From Anaerolineales bacterium (lineage in GTDB: Bacteria > Chloroflexota > Anaerolineae > Anaerolineales > Villigracilaceae): a DNA stretch of 62,971 bases. Position numbers and translations under genes: made by a program. The notes under the pieces were generated by a model that saw nothing but the letters and a program-made list of their open reading frames with translations, made no database searches and had not been told where the DNA came from. Location of the stretch: the NCBI GenBank assembly GCA_014860745.1, contig JACZJC010000024.1, forward strand, positions 1-62,971, given 5' to 3'. Every line of letters starts with the position of its first letter. Position 1 is the stretch's first letter. This document shows positions 8,301 through 16,662 of the stretch, piece by piece.

Positions 8301-9247
8301 AGATCGGTGTGGGTTCGAAATCAATTGTCGGCTTTGTTAGCGGACGCGGCGAATTGCTTGTCGTCAATGACACGTCGAAAGATGCCACCTATTTTGCAAA
8401 TCCGCTTTTACCGGATACCCGCTCCGAAGCGGCCATTCCTCTCAAGGTTGGCGATCGCATCCTTGGTGTCCTGGATGTTCAAAGCACCCACCCTTATGCA
8501 TTTTCGGAGGACAATCTGCGCAGCCTGCAAATCCTCGCCGATCAATTGGCCGTTGCTGTAGTCAATACAGAATTGTTCGCGGAGACTCAAGAACACCTAT
8601 CCCAGCACCGCCTTCTTCACCATATCACCACCACGGCAGCGTCTGGAACCACTATAGAAGAAGCCCTGGAAAGCGCTGTGAATGGTTTACAGGTCACCCT
8701 TGGCGGTGACCGGGTGGCCATTCTCCTTGCCGACCGTGAAAAGAAGGCACTTGAAGTGAAAGCGGCGATGGGTTATTCCGCTGACATTTCAAGGATGCAG
8801 ATCGAGTTTGGGAGCGGGGTGACCGGCTGGGTGGCGGAACACAGACGGCCTTTGCGGATTCGAAATGTCAGTGAAGACCCGCGCTATATCCAGGCCAGTT
8901 CCAACACACGCTCCGAATTGGCGATCCCGTTGATCTATCGCAACGAGCTGCTCGGTGTATTGAACGTCGAGAGTGAACAGGTTGATGCCTACACGGAAAA
9001 CGATGAGGAAATGCTCGGCACTCTTGGTGGAAGTCTCGCCGCTATTATTGCGAACGCACGGCTTCTGGAACAAATTCGCATACAGGCCGAACGCGAAAGA
9101 CTGATCAATGAAATCGCGGGAAAGATTCGCAGGTCTACAGATATTCAGTCGATCCTGATGACAACGACGAGCGAAATCGCAAGAATTACAGGCTCTCGTT
9201 ATGCGCGGATCAACATTAACCCACTTGATAAACCGGATGATTCTTAA
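5381..9247 (+). CDS. Membrane sensor with dCACHE-like domain, HAMP and five GAF domains, no output domain
   Basis: A 1288-residue protein and the largest sensor of the array. One membrane helix lies at about 25-46, then an extracytoplasmic region to about 315 with a CACHE-like core (FFLVDTDGVIRVSSN), a second helix at 316-338 and a HAMP domain at about 338-392. Five tandem GAF domains follow, at roughly 406-566, 570-726, 736-898, 905-1066 and 1073-1228; the second and third are divergent. The first, fourth and fifth carry the LPxTRSE-type motif shared by the array. It ends with the 60-residue tail common to all eleven sensors, without kinase or other enzyme. The stop overlaps the next start (TAATG). 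Ligands are unknown. Confidence 0.85.
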   Translation: MTANQAPPGIDPTQNRNKASLTGTLVRTLLIFAFIPLALMAGAAYFRARALLRDQVIIQTENLLSNQLKIVEREIRIKEELIEINVATDEFSPLIELALHANPQSREFRDIRQDFINQFQSGNTAEGKSVFDQFFLVDTDGVIRVSSNAEWQNTSLDPLMFDEMERPRSHAFFGLSPIYQGEFILVTAVNYKTERGSVLGSLVGITEKENLQQLLQPLNGLSPFANTYFILSDNQFISSDPETGEFTQVAASASQNELTAALAGLVENAEEKPKALEVTSPQGRPALAQIKWFPGMQGGVVLEIDNDKIYAQVVSLAPFTIILALVTLAGLGLALTIGIRRVIRPLQSLTEITRRFAAGDWSQRAEVGSDDEVGMLANSFNSMAGEIGDVYQSLEQKVEERTRQIHTAAEVAQSITTISNLDEMLKKTAELLVQQFGYHQASIYMVDKSGKFLDFKTGFGPATQGLADRKYRLEVGSTSIIGWVGAKNQARIASDVLEDPMHLMNELLPETRSEASVPISVGTLVLGVLDVQSTQPGMFGKDSTVMLQTLASQIAAAIQTAGLVEASQVNFEELERLYRSSRLVAEAGNESDILKIGGQIIREIPYPAMLLRMEKDQLKVVASSDSIQSLKVLNEPLRSHAGFNEIFTYLYRGAVIAASTDTTPPRILLDIMGELGLSSAAFVPVRRSNSLVAIILIGARNRTLTLASVQHYANFADLMSITLEKAEAIGQTERHLQEVESLASVNELISSASDLQGFYQSLLAKIQKIIGDYNLIVAIFDEKSNTISIPFSYENKRIISIEPFPLGEGLTSILIRTRQPLLLVENTEQKASELGAKISGKPARSWMGAPMLVQNNPIGALIIQDLENEHAFDENDLKFFTTLAGQVAGVINNVRLLDESRRKAVQLETAAEIARDISVSLNLDELLIKAVNLIRERFDFYHAAIFLHDLPGEFALIREATGEAGIQMKRTGYKIGVGSKSIVGFVSGRGELLVVNDTSKDATYFANPLLPDTRSEAAIPLKVGDRILGVLDVQSTHPYAFSEDNLRSLQILADQLAVAVVNTELFAETQEHLSQHRLLHHITTTAASGTTIEEALESAVNGLQVTLGGDRVAILLADREKKALEVKAAMGYSADISRMQIEFGSGVTGWVAEHRRPLRIRNVSEDPRYIQASSNTRSELAIPLIYRNELLGVLNVESEQVDAYTENDEEMLGTLGGSLAAIIANARLLEQIRIQAERERLINEIAGKIRRSTDIQSILMTTTSEIARITGSRYARININPLDKPDDS

Positions 9248-10839
9248 TGGAAAGTTCGAATCCTAAACGCCAGCCCATGGCCCCCCAGGAGGCAACCCGC
9301 TTGCTTTATAAGAACTGGCGGGAGAAATTTGCGTTACCCCTGTTGATCGGGGTTCTGGTTTTTGGAGCAATCGTCCTTATTCCAGCGGTAAGCGCATCGA
9401 CCAGCGCTGTTGTGGATTCGATCTTTATCACAGCATATGCCATCACCGGCCTTGTCGCTGTGATTCGCTTCTCCTACACCATCCGAATGAGTGTATTTCT
9501 CTTTGCCGTCTATATGCTGGGGCTGGGCGAATTGATCACGCACGGGGTGTTGGGCGACAGCCTCATATTCTTCTTTGCCATCATTGTTTTTACGACGATT
9601 CTGCTCTCTCCGCGGGCTGGAATTGCCGTCACCGGGCTGAACATTCTTACATTCATCGTTTTCGCATATTTGTTCTTGAATAATTATATTACTCCTTTAA
9701 ACCCCTTTGCTTCGCCTGCAAAAGTGGAGGACTGGCTCAGCGCCCTGGGTGTGATCGTCATGTTCGGGGTTGTGGTCATTCTTGGCTTTCAAAGGCTGGA
9801 GAAGGAATTCCTGGAAGCCCAGAAACAAATAGATGCCACATTGAATATTCTGACCGAGGAACGGAACAACCTGGAAAACCGGGTGGCGGAGCGCACGCTT
9901 CAGCTTCGGAAAATTAATGACATTGGCCGGCAGATCGCCACCATCCTGGATCCGGACGAATTGCTTCCGAAGGCCGCAAGAATAATCGAATCCGAGTTTG
10001 ATTTCTATTACACAGCCTTCTTCCTGATCGACTCGAGCGGGCAATGGGTTGAATTAATTGAGGCAACCGGAGAGGCCGGGCGGGTCCTTCGCGAAAACAG
10101 ACACCGCCTTGATATAAACGGCAAGAGCAATATCGCGGCAGCCATTCGATTAAAAGAAGGAAAGGTCATGGATGCCGGGTCGGACCAGGCGCGTACCGAC
10201 AACCCATTGCTCCCCTATTCGCGGTCACAACTGGTTCTGCCGCTTGTCGTCGGGGAATCGGTTCTGGGGGCAATGGAGATCCATTCCACGCGTGAGAATG
10301 ATTTTCAACAAGCCGATGTGAACGCCTTTCAGAATATGGCCAACGAGATCGCGATTGCGCTTGAAAATTCCCGTCTATTCCGTGAGGCTCAGCAAAGTCT
10401 TGCTGAATTGCAGGCAACCCAAAGACAGTATCTTCAAGGTGCCTGGCAGACGATCGCGGATGACCACGATCTGAACTATGAACTTGGAGACAGCGACACA
10501 TCCGCAAGCAATGAAATGGAAATTCCCCTCATCTTAAGAGAGCAATACATCGGCCAGCTCCAATTGGTCAGCGCAACCGAGTGGACACCCGAACAGAAAA
10601 GCCTGGTCGAAGCGATTGCTTCACAGGCTGCGCTGGCGTTGGAGAATGCCCGTCTGGTGGAGGAAAGCCAGTCCCTTGCAGTGCGGGAAAAAACAGCGAA
10701 CGAGATCATTGCCAAGGTCTGGGCATCCACGAATATGGAAAATATCCTTCAAACAGCAGTCCGTGAATTGGGGCGCTCTCTCGAAGCAACTGAAGTTGAA
10801 ATTGAACTTTCGATGGATGGGGGCGAAAATGAACCCTAA
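9247..10839 (+). CDS. Six-helix membrane GAF sensor, no output domain
   Basis: A 530-residue protein. About six hydrophobic helices fill residues 20-178 with almost no soluble loops, resembling the integral-membrane (MASE-like) sensor regions of signalling proteins. A coiled coil (ERNNLENRVAERTLQL) spans about 185-220, then a full GAF domain at 222-380. A shorter second GAF-like unit (about 385-480) begins with the conserved Trp segment (LQGAWQ) of the family. The protein stops after the shared tail (EIIAKVWASTNMENILQTAV). It overlaps the previous gene by 1 base and the next by 11. Confidence 0.83.
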   Translation: MESSNPKRQPMAPQEATRLLYKNWREKFALPLLIGVLVFGAIVLIPAVSASTSAVVDSIFITAYAITGLVAVIRFSYTIRMSVFLFAVYMLGLGELITHGVLGDSLIFFFAIIVFTTILLSPRAGIAVTGLNILTFIVFAYLFLNNYITPLNPFASPAKVEDWLSALGVIVMFGVVVILGFQRLEKEFLEAQKQIDATLNILTEERNNLENRVAERTLQLRKINDIGRQIATILDPDELLPKAARIIESEFDFYYTAFFLIDSSGQWVELIEATGEAGRVLRENRHRLDINGKSNIAAAIRLKEGKVMDAGSDQARTDNPLLPYSRSQLVLPLVVGESVLGAMEIHSTRENDFQQADVNAFQNMANEIAIALENSRLFREAQQSLAELQATQRQYLQGAWQTIADDHDLNYELGDSDTSASNEMEIPLILREQYIGQLQLVSATEWTPEQKSLVEAIASQAALALENARLVEESQSLAVREKTANEIIAKVWASTNMENILQTAVRELGRSLEATEVEIELSMDGGENEP

Positions 10840-12493
10840 TACCCCATCAGCGAATTCTTCGATCCACTTCAGCTATCTGGATTGGCGCGAGCGCTTCATC
10901 CTGGGAATTCTGCGCATCACAAGCGTTCTCGCCATCCCCATGATGGTCCTATCTTTTCCAACAGCCACAACGGTCGACAAACTCCTGTTTGTAGTACTCT
11001 ACCTTGCCCTGCTCGCCGCAACCATTCTTCCATTCTCATATACTGTTCGAGCTTCTGTCTTGTTAGTGATGGCGTTTGCGGTCGGCATCAATGCGCTGCT
11101 TGCCTGGGGACCCTGGGCGGATGGAAGTCTCTTTCTACTGGCGGGGTTGATATTGTCCTCCCTATTGATCGATCGCCGGGTAGATGTAGTCTTATTGATC
11201 CTCAGCATAATCACCATCTTTTCATTGGGATTCCTCCAGCAGGTTGGGGTTTACAGGTTTTTGGCAGAAAACGTCCCCATCACCACACCAGGCGACTGGC
11301 GTGTGTATGGAATTGATTTTTCGATAGCCGGTACGGTGGTCGTTTTGGCATTAAGGCAGTTTAGATCCGCGTTTACCCGCGTCATTCAGGATATGCAACT
11401 TGCTTCCGAGGCTCTTGCGAGTGAACGTACCAATTTGGAGGAAAAAGTCCGTGAACGGACGAATGAACTGGAGACCCGCGCGGCTCAACTGCGGACCTCC
11501 ACTCTGGTTGCCCGCACTGTGGCAGGGATTCAAAGTTTGTCCGAGTTGCTGGAATCCGTTACCCAACTCATTTCCGAAAAATTTGGGTATTACCACGTGG
11601 GCATATATATCCTGGATGAACGCAAGAAAACCGCCTTCCTGCAAGCAGCTTCGTCTTCATTCGGTAAACAGTTGGTCGGACAGGGCTTTCGCGTGGACCT
11701 AGACAGACGAAACCCGATCAACCTGGTCGTTAATCAGAACCGAAATATTATTTCATTGGACAGCGACGGGGAAAATTTTCTCAGCGATCCTGACTTTCCG
11801 CTCACTCGCTCCCGCATGATACTGCCTCTCACGGTGCGTGGAAATGCCCTTGGAATGCTGGATCTGCACTCGGACCAACCGCGGGGATTCAGCGTCCTTG
11901 ATGCGGAGATTTTGCAAAATCTTGCAGATCTCGTGGCAATCTCTTTTGACAACGCCCGTCTGATCAATGAGACCAAAAGCCTCGTGGCACAACTTGATGT
12001 AAATAAAAGCATCCAAACCCAGCGGACATGGCAAAAATTAACCAGCCGCCAAAAGCCCGCCTATCAATACACCCCGGTCGGCGTGCGGCCTGTCTTCTCT
12101 TCGATCAAAAAGGATGACCCCGAGAGTTTACATGTGCCCCTCCTTCTCCATGGCCAAACGATCGGCGGAATTAGATTAAGTAGAAAGGCCGGCGTTACAG
12201 AATGGACCGAAAGGGAGCGGCTGCTCGTGGAGAAAATCGCCGACCAGATCGCGCTCGCCCTCGAAAATAGCCGGCTCGTTGAAGAGGCGCAAAAAAGCGC
12301 GCTGCGCGACCAAATGATTGCCAATATTTCAACCCGCATCCGCGAAACATTGAACACGGAATCCGTCGTCCGTACAGCCGCCACCGAACTTCGCAGGGTG
12401 TTCGATTTAAAGGAAGCCGAAATCAGCATCGGAGCACCCCAATTGGACTCCGCCCCCGGAAGGAAAAATACAGGTCCGCTCAAGTTGAAGTAA
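10829..12493 (+). CDS. Six-helix membrane GAF sensor, no output domain
   Basis: A 554-residue protein. The reading frame is open from 10616, but those first 71 codons overlap the preceding gene. The ATG at 10829 begins MNPNTPSANSS and gives a normal 11-base overlap. About six membrane helices occupy residues 20-178, followed by a coiled coil ending RERTNELETRAAQL. One GAF domain (about 225-390) has a diverged LPxTRSE motif (DPDFPLTRSRMILPL). A short second GAF with the Trp segment (TQRTWQKL) and the shared C-terminal tail complete it. The ligand cannot be predicted, and there is no catalytic domain. Confidence 0.8.
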   Translation: MNPNTPSANSSIHFSYLDWRERFILGILRITSVLAIPMMVLSFPTATTVDKLLFVVLYLALLAATILPFSYTVRASVLLVMAFAVGINALLAWGPWADGSLFLLAGLILSSLLIDRRVDVVLLILSIITIFSLGFLQQVGVYRFLAENVPITTPGDWRVYGIDFSIAGTVVVLALRQFRSAFTRVIQDMQLASEALASERTNLEEKVRERTNELETRAAQLRTSTLVARTVAGIQSLSELLESVTQLISEKFGYYHVGIYILDERKKTAFLQAASSSFGKQLVGQGFRVDLDRRNPINLVVNQNRNIISLDSDGENFLSDPDFPLTRSRMILPLTVRGNALGMLDLHSDQPRGFSVLDAEILQNLADLVAISFDNARLINETKSLVAQLDVNKSIQTQRTWQKLTSRQKPAYQYTPVGVRPVFSSIKKDDPESLHVPLLLHGQTIGGIRLSRKAGVTEWTERERLLVEKIADQIALALENSRLVEEAQKSALRDQMIANISTRIRETLNTESVVRTAATELRRVFDLKEAEISIGAPQLDSAPGRKNTGPLKLK

Positions 12494-12507
12494 AAGAGCA
12501 ATTTATC

Positions 12508-14880
12508 ATGCTGCCAACCAACCCTTCCTCCACTCCTCAAATTAATCCCCCCGGGCTGGATTCATCCATTCCCGCAGGCCGCCGCTTAAGCCTGAGGATC
12601 AAACTGCCATTAATGGTAATCTTGTTATTGATCCTTGCCTTCCTCGTCTCGACGATTCTAAGTATCCGCGCAGCTCAATCTGCACTGACTGAAACCCTCA
12701 AGAGTGAGCTCACTGCTCAAACAGCCACTAAAGCCGAATTAATCCGCACCAATCTGGTGTGGACGAGGAGCGTGGCGATTGACCTCGCCGCTTCCGCCGA
12801 GGTGATTAATTACGACGCGGAAACCATGCTCAAGCACATTCGAAATACACTTATCCATAACGAGCAGATCTTCGGGTCCACAATCGCCTATGAGCCTTAT
12901 AAGTTTCAACCTGATATATATTATTGGTCCCCTTATTACAGCCGCACCCCGGCGGGCGATCTTCGATTTACCCAGCTGGGCAATCCGGATTACAACTATT
13001 TTGGATGGGAATGGTATACCCTGCCCAAGGAAAAACGCGAGCCGGTTTTATCTCCTCCCTACTTTGACGAGGGCGGGGGCGAAATCTGGATGGTGACCTG
13101 GAGCGCCCCGTTTTTTGATGGCGCTGGAAATGTAAAGGGTGTCGCGACGGCTGACATTGCTTTCTCTCAGACCCAGGAAATCATCAGCAGCATTTCGGTT
13201 GGAAGGGATGGGTACGCGTTTCTGCTGGATTCTCAAGGCGTTGTTTTGGGAATTGGGAGCAATGGGGGTGAATATCAGGTAATGGTCGACTCGATGGTCT
13301 CCGCTTCAGAATCAGCGCAGGGATGGGCGGGACTTGTAGCTGCGATGACAACTGGTAAATCCGGTTTTTCCGAGGTGGTTGACGCCCGCGGTGAACCCAT
13401 GTTTGTGGCCTACACACCTGTGGGACTGGATACGGGCTGGTCGCTGGCTCTCGCCTTCCCCCAGACTGAATTGTTTCAAAAGGCATCCCAGCTTCAAAAC
13501 ACGTTGATCGTTTATGCGATTTTTGTCGTAATCTTATTCAGCATAATCTTTTATGTCTTCACCCTCTCCATTACGGAGCCGCTCCACAAATTAACCATTT
13601 TTACAAACCGCTTTTCGCCGCAACAGATTCGGATGACCAGAAGCCAGGAGGCTGAACCCATCCACATCCAGACCCGCGATGAATTGGAAGAATTGGCAAC
13701 AGCCTTCAACCGTATGACCACTGACTTACACCAGGTCTTCGACACCCTTGAAGACCGCGTAAATGAACGCACCACAGCATTAAATAAACGCGCCAACCAG
13801 TTAAGAACCGTTGCGGATGTCGGGAAAGTGGTCACTTCCTTTCACGATCTTTCTGAACTTCTCCAGCGCACCACCTTTCTGATCCATGAAAATTTCGGTT
13901 TCTACCATGTCGGCATCTTCCTGCTGGATGACCGTAAGGAATATGCCGAATTAACCGCCACCAACAGTCAGGGCGGCCAGCGGATGTTGGAAAGGAAACA
14001 CAGGCTGCGGATCGACGAAACAAGCATTGTCGGCTTTACGATCAAAAACGCCACTGCTCGCATCGCTCTCGACGTTGGGCAGGATTCTGTTTTCTTCGAC
14101 AACCCGGATCTCCCCCTGACGCGTTCTGAAATTGCGCTTCCACTCGTGACGAGCGGACAAATTCTCGGAGCGCTGGATGTGCAAAGCATGGAGCCTCAGG
14201 CGTTTAGCGAGGATGATATTTCCACCCTCCAAATCCTTGCCGACCAGATCGCGGTTGCCATTCAAAATGCAAAGCTTTTCGAAGAAATCGAAAAAGCACT
14301 GGAAGCCTCCCGCGTGGTCTACGGAGAAGTGAGCCGTGATGCCTGGAGCAAGATCCTGCACAACCAGAAACGCATCGGCTATATTGCCACCCAGCCCGCC
14401 ACCGTGGAATCCCACGGGGAGACGATGGAACCCAGCCTTGAAAAGGCGTTCGAGACGGGCGACCTGATTCACGGAAATGACGGACTGACCATTAGCGTTC
14501 CAATCAAGATTCGCGGGCAGGCCATCGGCGCGTTCCGCCTGAAAAAATCTGATATTGCCGAGGCATGGACGCAGGATGAAACAAACCTTGCAATTGCTTT
14601 GTCAGAGCAATTAAGCGGTGCATTGGAAAGCGCCCGCCTTTACAGAGAATCGCAGCAAAGAGCCGCGCGCGAGTCACTGGTATCCGATATTTCAGCCCGA
14701 ATCAGCAGTGTATCTCACATGGATGCGATTTTGCGCGAAACCGTGCAGGAACTTGGCCACGCCCTCGGGGGGGCGACGGTCTCTTTCCAGTTGCTTGACC
14801 AGATAGATGGTCAGGATCAAGCTTCAGGTCCCGACACACGAGGCGATAAAACGATTCCAAGAAGGGTCCTCGGAGAGTAA
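12508..14880 (+). CDS. dCACHE-HAMP-GAF membrane sensor, no output domain
   Basis: A 790-residue protein. Membrane helices lie at about 28-52 and 331-352. The segment between them has double-CACHE hallmarks (WEWYTLPKE, then VKGVATADIAFSQTQEIIS and GRDGYAFLLDSQG), the fold that binds small metabolites outside the cell in chemoreceptors and kinases. HAMP is at about 352-412, then a coiled coil, GAF at 440-600 with NPDLPLTRSEIALPL, a short second GAF with the Trp segment (SRDAWSKI), and the shared tail. It starts 14 bases after the previous gene and ends 2 bases before the next. Confidence 0.85.
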   Translation: MLPTNPSSTPQINPPGLDSSIPAGRRLSLRIKLPLMVILLLILAFLVSTILSIRAAQSALTETLKSELTAQTATKAELIRTNLVWTRSVAIDLAASAEVINYDAETMLKHIRNTLIHNEQIFGSTIAYEPYKFQPDIYYWSPYYSRTPAGDLRFTQLGNPDYNYFGWEWYTLPKEKREPVLSPPYFDEGGGEIWMVTWSAPFFDGAGNVKGVATADIAFSQTQEIISSISVGRDGYAFLLDSQGVVLGIGSNGGEYQVMVDSMVSASESAQGWAGLVAAMTTGKSGFSEVVDARGEPMFVAYTPVGLDTGWSLALAFPQTELFQKASQLQNTLIVYAIFVVILFSIIFYVFTLSITEPLHKLTIFTNRFSPQQIRMTRSQEAEPIHIQTRDELEELATAFNRMTTDLHQVFDTLEDRVNERTTALNKRANQLRTVADVGKVVTSFHDLSELLQRTTFLIHENFGFYHVGIFLLDDRKEYAELTATNSQGGQRMLERKHRLRIDETSIVGFTIKNATARIALDVGQDSVFFDNPDLPLTRSEIALPLVTSGQILGALDVQSMEPQAFSEDDISTLQILADQIAVAIQNAKLFEEIEKALEASRVVYGEVSRDAWSKILHNQKRIGYIATQPATVESHGETMEPSLEKAFETGDLIHGNDGLTISVPIKIRGQAIGAFRLKKSDIAEAWTQDETNLAIALSEQLSGALESARLYRESQQRAARESLVSDISARISSVSHMDAILRETVQELGHALGGATVSFQLLDQIDGQDQASGPDTRGDKTIPRRVLGE

Positions 14881-14882
14881 CC

Positions 14883-16661
14883 ATGTCGTTCCATACCCCA
14901 TCCGATCCCCGAAATAATTCGATAATGGCCCGCGCGCGCAATTTCTTAAGGCGGCTGGTTTCCGCGCATCCGTCGATAACAGATGCGGTCGATATTCGCC
15001 GCGCAGAATTGCTCTCGATGATCAGCCTCTTCACGGGTTTGGTCCTTGTCGCCGCCGTGCTATTCCAACCGGCAAGATACACTGTTTTTCTGGCATTAAC
15101 CGTGATCGCCCTCACTACCTACGTATTTGGCAGAACATCGCGGCCCTGGATAGGCGCATATTTATTTACATATTTGTTTACGACTATTGGATTAGTGTCC
15201 GTTTTTCAAGGCACTGCTGAATCTATCGAGGCTTCCATTGCATATACTGCGCTTGCATCTTTTCTAATTTCAAGTGTACTTCTTTCAGGGCGGGGATTCC
15301 TTGGGCTGATCTTCATCTCCATTGCCTCGCTATTCATCATTCCATTTTTTTTCCTCGTTCCCGGGTTGGGAATGGACGTTCTCGTCCGCAGCGGCGGATT
15401 GATTCTTGTCGCTGGTGCAATGCTTTTCGGAGGAAATATTTTCCGTGATAACCTGGAAAAGGAAAAAAACAGGGAAACAAATAATATCAATCAGGATTTG
15501 GAGAACGCAAAAGGAATTCTGGAACAGCGCTTACACGCCAGCGCCCTTGAACTTAAGGAGGCTGCCGGGCAAAGCGAGGAGCGCACAAATCGATTGCAGA
15601 TTCTTTCCGAAATATCCCAGGAAATCGCGACCCATATTTCACAAAACCCAAAGGATTACCTCACACACATTGCCAGGATGATCAGCGAAAAACTCGGTTA
15701 TTACCATGTCGGCATCTTTATGATCGATGAAAACCAGGAACATGCAGTGCTTCGTGCCGCCAACAGCAAAGGCGGGCAGCAGATGCTTGCCCGCCGCCAT
15801 CAACTCAAGGTTGGGGGCGCGGGGATCGTCGGCTATGTTTCTCAAAGCGGGCGTCCGCGCATCGCGTTGGATACCGGTGTCGATGCGGTTTTCTTCAACA
15901 ATCCCGACCTGCCGGAAACCCGTTCCGAGATTGCGATTCCCCTGAAGTACGGGCCTTCGATCATTGGTGTGCTGGATGTGCAAAGCAATAAACCATCTGC
16001 TTTCAAGGCGGAGGATGGAATTACGCTGGAGACCCTAGCAAATCAGATTGCAATCGCGATCAGCAGCCAGCAAACCGGCGGCCCGGCGGAGCCGCTCCCC
16101 TTTTCGAAAAGCATTAGCCGCCGCGGAGGTTCTCACCTCGGTCAAAGACAAGCCCACCCCGGTTATTCCTTCTCGCCAGACGGCACGCTCACAAACGCGA
16201 CGCCGGGAAATAACCCAATCACAAACAAAGCTCTCGCCTCGGGCGAAACCGTGATTCTGGATCCGTCACCGAAGGGCATTGTCCCCGCTTTGGCAGTGCC
16301 CGTCAAACTCCGCGACCAGGTGATCGGGGTAATTCATATTGAAGCAGCGGATCCAAAAAGAAAATGGAGCGAGGATGAGCTTGCCCTCGTGCAGGCCATA
16401 TCGGAACGTGCTGCACTGGCGTTGGAAAACGCGCGGTTGTTTGAAAATGCAACCCGCCGCGCGGAACAGGAGGAAACCATCGCCCGGGTCACAACCAAGA
16501 TTGGTTCGTCCACCGATTTCAACCACATTCTCCAGACGACAATTCAGGAACTAGGCCAGGCGCTGGGTGTCTCCCGCTCTTTCATCCAGCTTAAAACCCC
16601 ATCCAACAATGACCAGGTTAGACCTCCGGGTAATTTTCACGACGCGGCAGGCAAAGGATAA
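14883..16661 (+). CDS. Six-helix membrane GAF sensor, no output domain
   Basis: A 592-residue protein. About six membrane helices lie between residues 38 and 185, then a coiled coil of about 50 residues. The main GAF domain (240-395) contains GIVGYVSQSGRPRIALD and NPDLPETRSEIAIPL. The second GAF is shorter; here the conserved Trp segment has been replaced by a Gly/Arg/His-rich linker (about 400-440), the only member where this happens. The shared tail (TTKIGSSTDFNHILQTTIQ) ends the protein. It is separated by 2 bases from the gene before and 1 base from the gene after. Confidence 0.82.
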   Translation: MSFHTPSDPRNNSIMARARNFLRRLVSAHPSITDAVDIRRAELLSMISLFTGLVLVAAVLFQPARYTVFLALTVIALTTYVFGRTSRPWIGAYLFTYLFTTIGLVSVFQGTAESIEASIAYTALASFLISSVLLSGRGFLGLIFISIASLFIIPFFFLVPGLGMDVLVRSGGLILVAGAMLFGGNIFRDNLEKEKNRETNNINQDLENAKGILEQRLHASALELKEAAGQSEERTNRLQILSEISQEIATHISQNPKDYLTHIARMISEKLGYYHVGIFMIDENQEHAVLRAANSKGGQQMLARRHQLKVGGAGIVGYVSQSGRPRIALDTGVDAVFFNNPDLPETRSEIAIPLKYGPSIIGVLDVQSNKPSAFKAEDGITLETLANQIAIAISSQQTGGPAEPLPFSKSISRRGGSHLGQRQAHPGYSFSPDGTLTNATPGNNPITNKALASGETVILDPSPKGIVPALAVPVKLRDQVIGVIHIEAADPKRKWSEDELALVQAISERAALALENARLFENATRRAEQEETIARVTTKIGSSTDFNHILQTTIQELGQALGVSRSFIQLKTPSNNDQVRPPGNFHDAAGKG

Positions 16662-16662
16662 G

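Noticed and set aside
10616-10828. N-terminal extension of the sensor at 10829
   Set aside because: These 71 codons lie inside the preceding sensor gene and lack a membrane or family pattern; ATG 10829 fits the family start.
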